Shown: positions 49,722 through 51,935 of the stretch, piece by piece
How the letters are laid out: every line of letters begins with the position of its first letter
How positions within the stretch are numbered: the first letter of the stretch is position 1
NCBI GenBank assembly: GCA_937920105.1
Contig: CALETH010000079.1
Coordinates: 1 to 51,935, forward strand
Reading direction: 5' to 3'
DNA from: an uncultured Bacteroidota bacterium
GTDB lineage: Bacteria; Bacteroidota; Ignavibacteria; UBA10030; UBA8401
DNA length: 51,935 nucleotides
Position numbers and translations under genes: made by a program
The notes under the pieces: generated by a model
Told to the model about the DNA's origin: nothing
Databases searched by the model: none
The model's input: only the letters and a program-made list of their open reading frames with translations

Positions 49722-51755
49722 TTACCAATATGGTGGATAGATACCATATTTAATAATGTTATAATAAATTTTCCATGCATCATCTGCATATTCTTCTGCA
49801 TCTGGATTGTTTGATGAAGCAATAAATTTCCCGTTTTCCCATATCCAATATGTACTACCAAAACCACCATTATATTTAATAAAAGTTTCTTTCCATAAAA
49901 CCTCATCAGAGTATGAAGTTTGTTTGTGTTCACCACGTAAGTAACTTAGTGCCTTTGTTTTACAATCTTTCAAATATTCTAATCCAATATCTCTATTTAT
50001 TTTCCAATTCCATAATGCATCAATAATTTCTTCGTACGATTTTCCACCAAGTACACCCACAGGATAATTTAATTGTTTTAATCCAAAGTCTATAGAAACA
50101 ACTTTTGTTTTTGCTTTATTTAAATTAATTCCTTGTGCAGGAAAATCTATAGGTGGTATACGGATAGAAAATTGTTTTGCTCCACTTTCTTTATGTATTA
50201 CTACTTGTTCTTGTAAAGTTAATCCGCTACGTACATCACTTTTACTTGGGTTTGCTCCTATAATTTTATATCCGTTTATCACTGTATCAGCAGATTGTGC
50301 TCCTTCTGCAACGGCAATAACTTCTATAACAACACTATCACCACCAATAATTTTGTTACCGAAGTTCATTGTCCATGTACAAGTATTATTTGGTGAGGAA
50401 AGATTATCATAAAATTCCCACCACCAAAAATGGTTCATTTTATCTTTCCATCCAATTTTGCACTTCCAATTAAAATAATATGTGCCGTTCCAATTAGTAC
50501 CACTTACTACTGCTGTTGCTGTCAGTGTTGGCATTTTTGGTTCAGCCGTAATGGTTGCAGTAATTTTACTGTTATCAGAAGGGTAAGTAATTTTTACCGT
50601 TGGCTTTTTCTTTACTGTTACTTTTGTAGAATTAGAAAAAGTTTGTAACAAAGCAGTAATCGTTGCCGTACCCAATGTAATTGCCATTGGTTGCGGCTGC
50701 ACTCCCATGGGAAATTTTGCTGCGGGAAATATTGGTGATGATGTTGAAAGAAATTTTACTTTTCCCGCCAGCATCTCTCCTAAAGTGGTAGAATCAACAT
50801 TCAATCTTCCTATACCAGTGTGGGTGAGTGTAACTTTCATATCACTCGGTAAAGTGCCAGTAATCTCTGTACTATCAAAGCGGTACGCTTTGAGTGTAAC
50901 AATAGAACTATCCCCTTCATAAATACTATCCGGATTTGCAAAAACTTTTATGTGATGAAGTTCTTTTGAACGAATGAGTATCAATTTTCCTGTTGTATCA
51001 CTGGCAGTACCGGCAATATTAGTTGCAGTTACCGTTACGGGAATTCGTAATGTATCTCCGGGTTTAATTTTATTGAGATAATCTTTGGTATTAAATGTTT
51101 GTTGCGGAGACCATGTTATTGTTGGTGCATATTTTCCTGATGGTGTTGCGGAACAAGTGAAAGTTGGAGTATAATTTGGCGATGCACTATGGAAAGTATA
51201 TTGTTTTATCTTTGTATTAGTAATGATAACTGTTGGTTTTGGTACGGCAGTATAATGAATAGTTCCATGAAGTTCAGTTGGACCACTTCCATTTTCATAA
51301 TTGATACTTCTATAGACATCTGTAGTTGTTGGAGAAGTTTGTTGATAAGTAATGGTGGCGGTGGGAAATGGTGGTGATTCACCGTAATGATATTCTGCTC
51401 CGTTATAGTTTTTTACTTCTGCGGTTGTTCCGAGTGGAACAGGTCCGATGGTGGGGCAACGAACAAAATACCATACACTGTAATCTTTAAATCTTGCAGT
51501 AAGTGCAATAGTATCCATTTGTCCTGTAGAAAGTTCTAATCGTGTAAGACCGCCCATACCGGGCCATGGTATGTATTGGTAATCACAGGGAAGATAGGAA
51601 TAATGAATATCTACCCATGTTGTAGTATCTGATAATGCAGTAATATTTTTTTGTGATAATCTTGTTGCTTTTGGTTGTATCTCTAATCGTTCTTTAATGA
51701 TGACTTGTGCAGAAAGGGAAAAGGAAAAAAGGAGAAGGAAGAAAATGGTTTTCAT
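49722..51755 (-). CDS. Exported Ig-domain protein with lytic transglycosylase-like C-terminus
   Basis: 677 residues with a signal peptide ('MKTIFFLLLFSFSLSAQ'). A short N-terminal region shares 'LTRLELSTGQMDTIALTARF' with the two paralogues downstream. Several Ig-like beta domains follow (about 140-470; 'IKVFANPDSIYEGDSSIVTLKAY' is Big-like). The C-terminal 160 residues look like a lysozyme-fold/SLT domain: candidate catalytic Glu523 in 'HKESGAKQF', 'DFGLKQLN' from Asp556, then 'ALWNWKINRDIGLEYL' and 'FIKYNGGFG'. This suggests peptidoglycan cleavage in the periplasm. The domain call is from memory of such proteins and needs a profile search. Confidence 0.55.
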   Translation of the reverse strand: MKTIFFLLLFSFSLSAQVIIKERLEIQPKATRLSQKNITALSDTTTWVDIHYSYLPCDYQYIPWPGMGGLTRLELSTGQMDTIALTARFKDYSVWYFVRCPTIGPVPLGTTAEVKNYNGAEYHYGESPPFPTATITYQQTSPTTTDVYRSINYENGSGPTELHGTIHYTAVPKPTVIITNTKIKQYTFHSASPNYTPTFTCSATPSGKYAPTITWSPQQTFNTKDYLNKIKPGDTLRIPVTVTATNIAGTASDTTGKLILIRSKELHHIKVFANPDSIYEGDSSIVTLKAYRFDSTEITGTLPSDMKVTLTHTGIGRLNVDSTTLGEMLAGKVKFLSTSSPIFPAAKFPMGVQPQPMAITLGTATITALLQTFSNSTKVTVKKKPTVKITYPSDNSKITATITAEPKMPTLTATAVVSGTNWNGTYYFNWKCKIGWKDKMNHFWWWEFYDNLSSPNNTCTWTMNFGNKIIGGDSVVIEVIAVAEGAQSADTVINGYKIIGANPSKSDVRSGLTLQEQVVIHKESGAKQFSIRIPPIDFPAQGINLNKAKTKVVSIDFGLKQLNYPVGVLGGKSYEEIIDALWNWKINRDIGLEYLKDCKTKALSYLRGEHKQTSYSDEVLWKETFIKYNGGFGSTYWIWENGKFIASSNNPDAEEYADDAWKIYYNIIKYGIYPPYW

Positions 51756-51908
51756 AAATTATAAATGAAATGTAGGTAATGAATTTTTGTTTTTTTGCAT
51801 TCCTCACTTTACAAAAATACTATTACTAATTGTATGTATTTATTATTTTGTTATCAAGTAAGACAACTGTAAACTTGAAAAATTATTTTCTAAATTCTGA
51901 ATTCTTAC
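51756..51908. other. Intergenic end of the contig
   Basis: A+T-rich sequence upstream of the last minus-strand gene. I see no gene, tRNA or clear promoter in it. Confidence 0.5.
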
Positions 51909-51935
51909 AGATCGGAAGAGCACACGTCTGAACTC
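51909..51935 (+). other. Illumina TruSeq adapter sequence (artefact)
   Basis: The last 27 bases start with AGATCGGAAGAGC and continue as the standard TruSeq read-1 adapter (ACACGTCTGAACTC). This is untrimmed adapter, not genomic DNA. Confidence 0.98.

Overview
The window is a low-G+C bacterial contig (about one third G+C by eye), densely coded and written in long co-directional blocks. It most likely comes from the FCB group near Ignavibacteriota/Kapaibacteriota/Chlorobiota. The evidence is a type IX secretion (T9SS) C-terminal sorting domain of the 'NHPNPFNPVT...' type, many secreted proteins with Bacteroidota-style signal peptides, a helical C-terminal domain that I associate with Ignavibacteria-like genomes, and Shine-Dalgarno sites in front of several genes. 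The contig begins inside an acetyltransferase-like gene. It ends in 27 bases of Illumina TruSeq adapter (51909-51935), which are not biological.

Layout. 1-2450: truncated GNAT-like gene, ilvE and a universal stress protein. 2450-19400: a type IV pilus/type II secretion-like locus. Its order is a major pilin-like gene with its own promoter-like site and terminator, pilC, pilB, four more pilin-like genes, pilT, a PilM-PilN fusion, a PilO-PilP fusion, a short secretin, a T9SS-exported repeat protein and a large Ig-domain lipoprotein. 19470-24000 (minus strand): alpha/beta hydrolase, citrate synthase, class I fumarase and a periplasmic protein. 24495: tRNA-Val(TAC). 24655-30054: three exported proteins with FlgT/LPP20-like features and one cytosolic unknown. 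30333-41576: rho, thiolase, nadE, beta-carbonic anhydrase, rsmI, recN, a GxxExxY gene, deoD, tryptophan 2,3-dioxygenase and kynureninase, with two orphan SUKH (SMI1/KNR4-like) genes tucked between them. 41764-45265: cysS, then hslVU on the minus strand. 45343-51755 (minus): an FG-GAP-like lipoprotein, two tandem paralogous secreted proteins and a secreted Ig-domain protein with a lysozyme-fold-like C-terminus.

The best candidate for an undescribed system is the pilus-like machine. It has all the motor, platform, alignment and secretin parts. However, its five pilin-like proteins all start with Met-Gly directly followed by the hydrophobic helix. They lack a normal prepilin leader and the usual Glu5, and no prepilin peptidase gene lies in the window. 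The alignment subcomplex is compressed into two fused proteins (MN and OP).

A second theme is palindromic intergenic repeats. Several families occur. A bipartite GTCAT...ATGAC element has three full copies. An AATC-phased 37-base repeat sits at the starts of three consecutive genes and flanks the GxxExxY gene in inverted orientation. A five-hairpin array lies directly upstream of cysS. Some copies run into coding frames and create false or real N-terminal and linker peptides.
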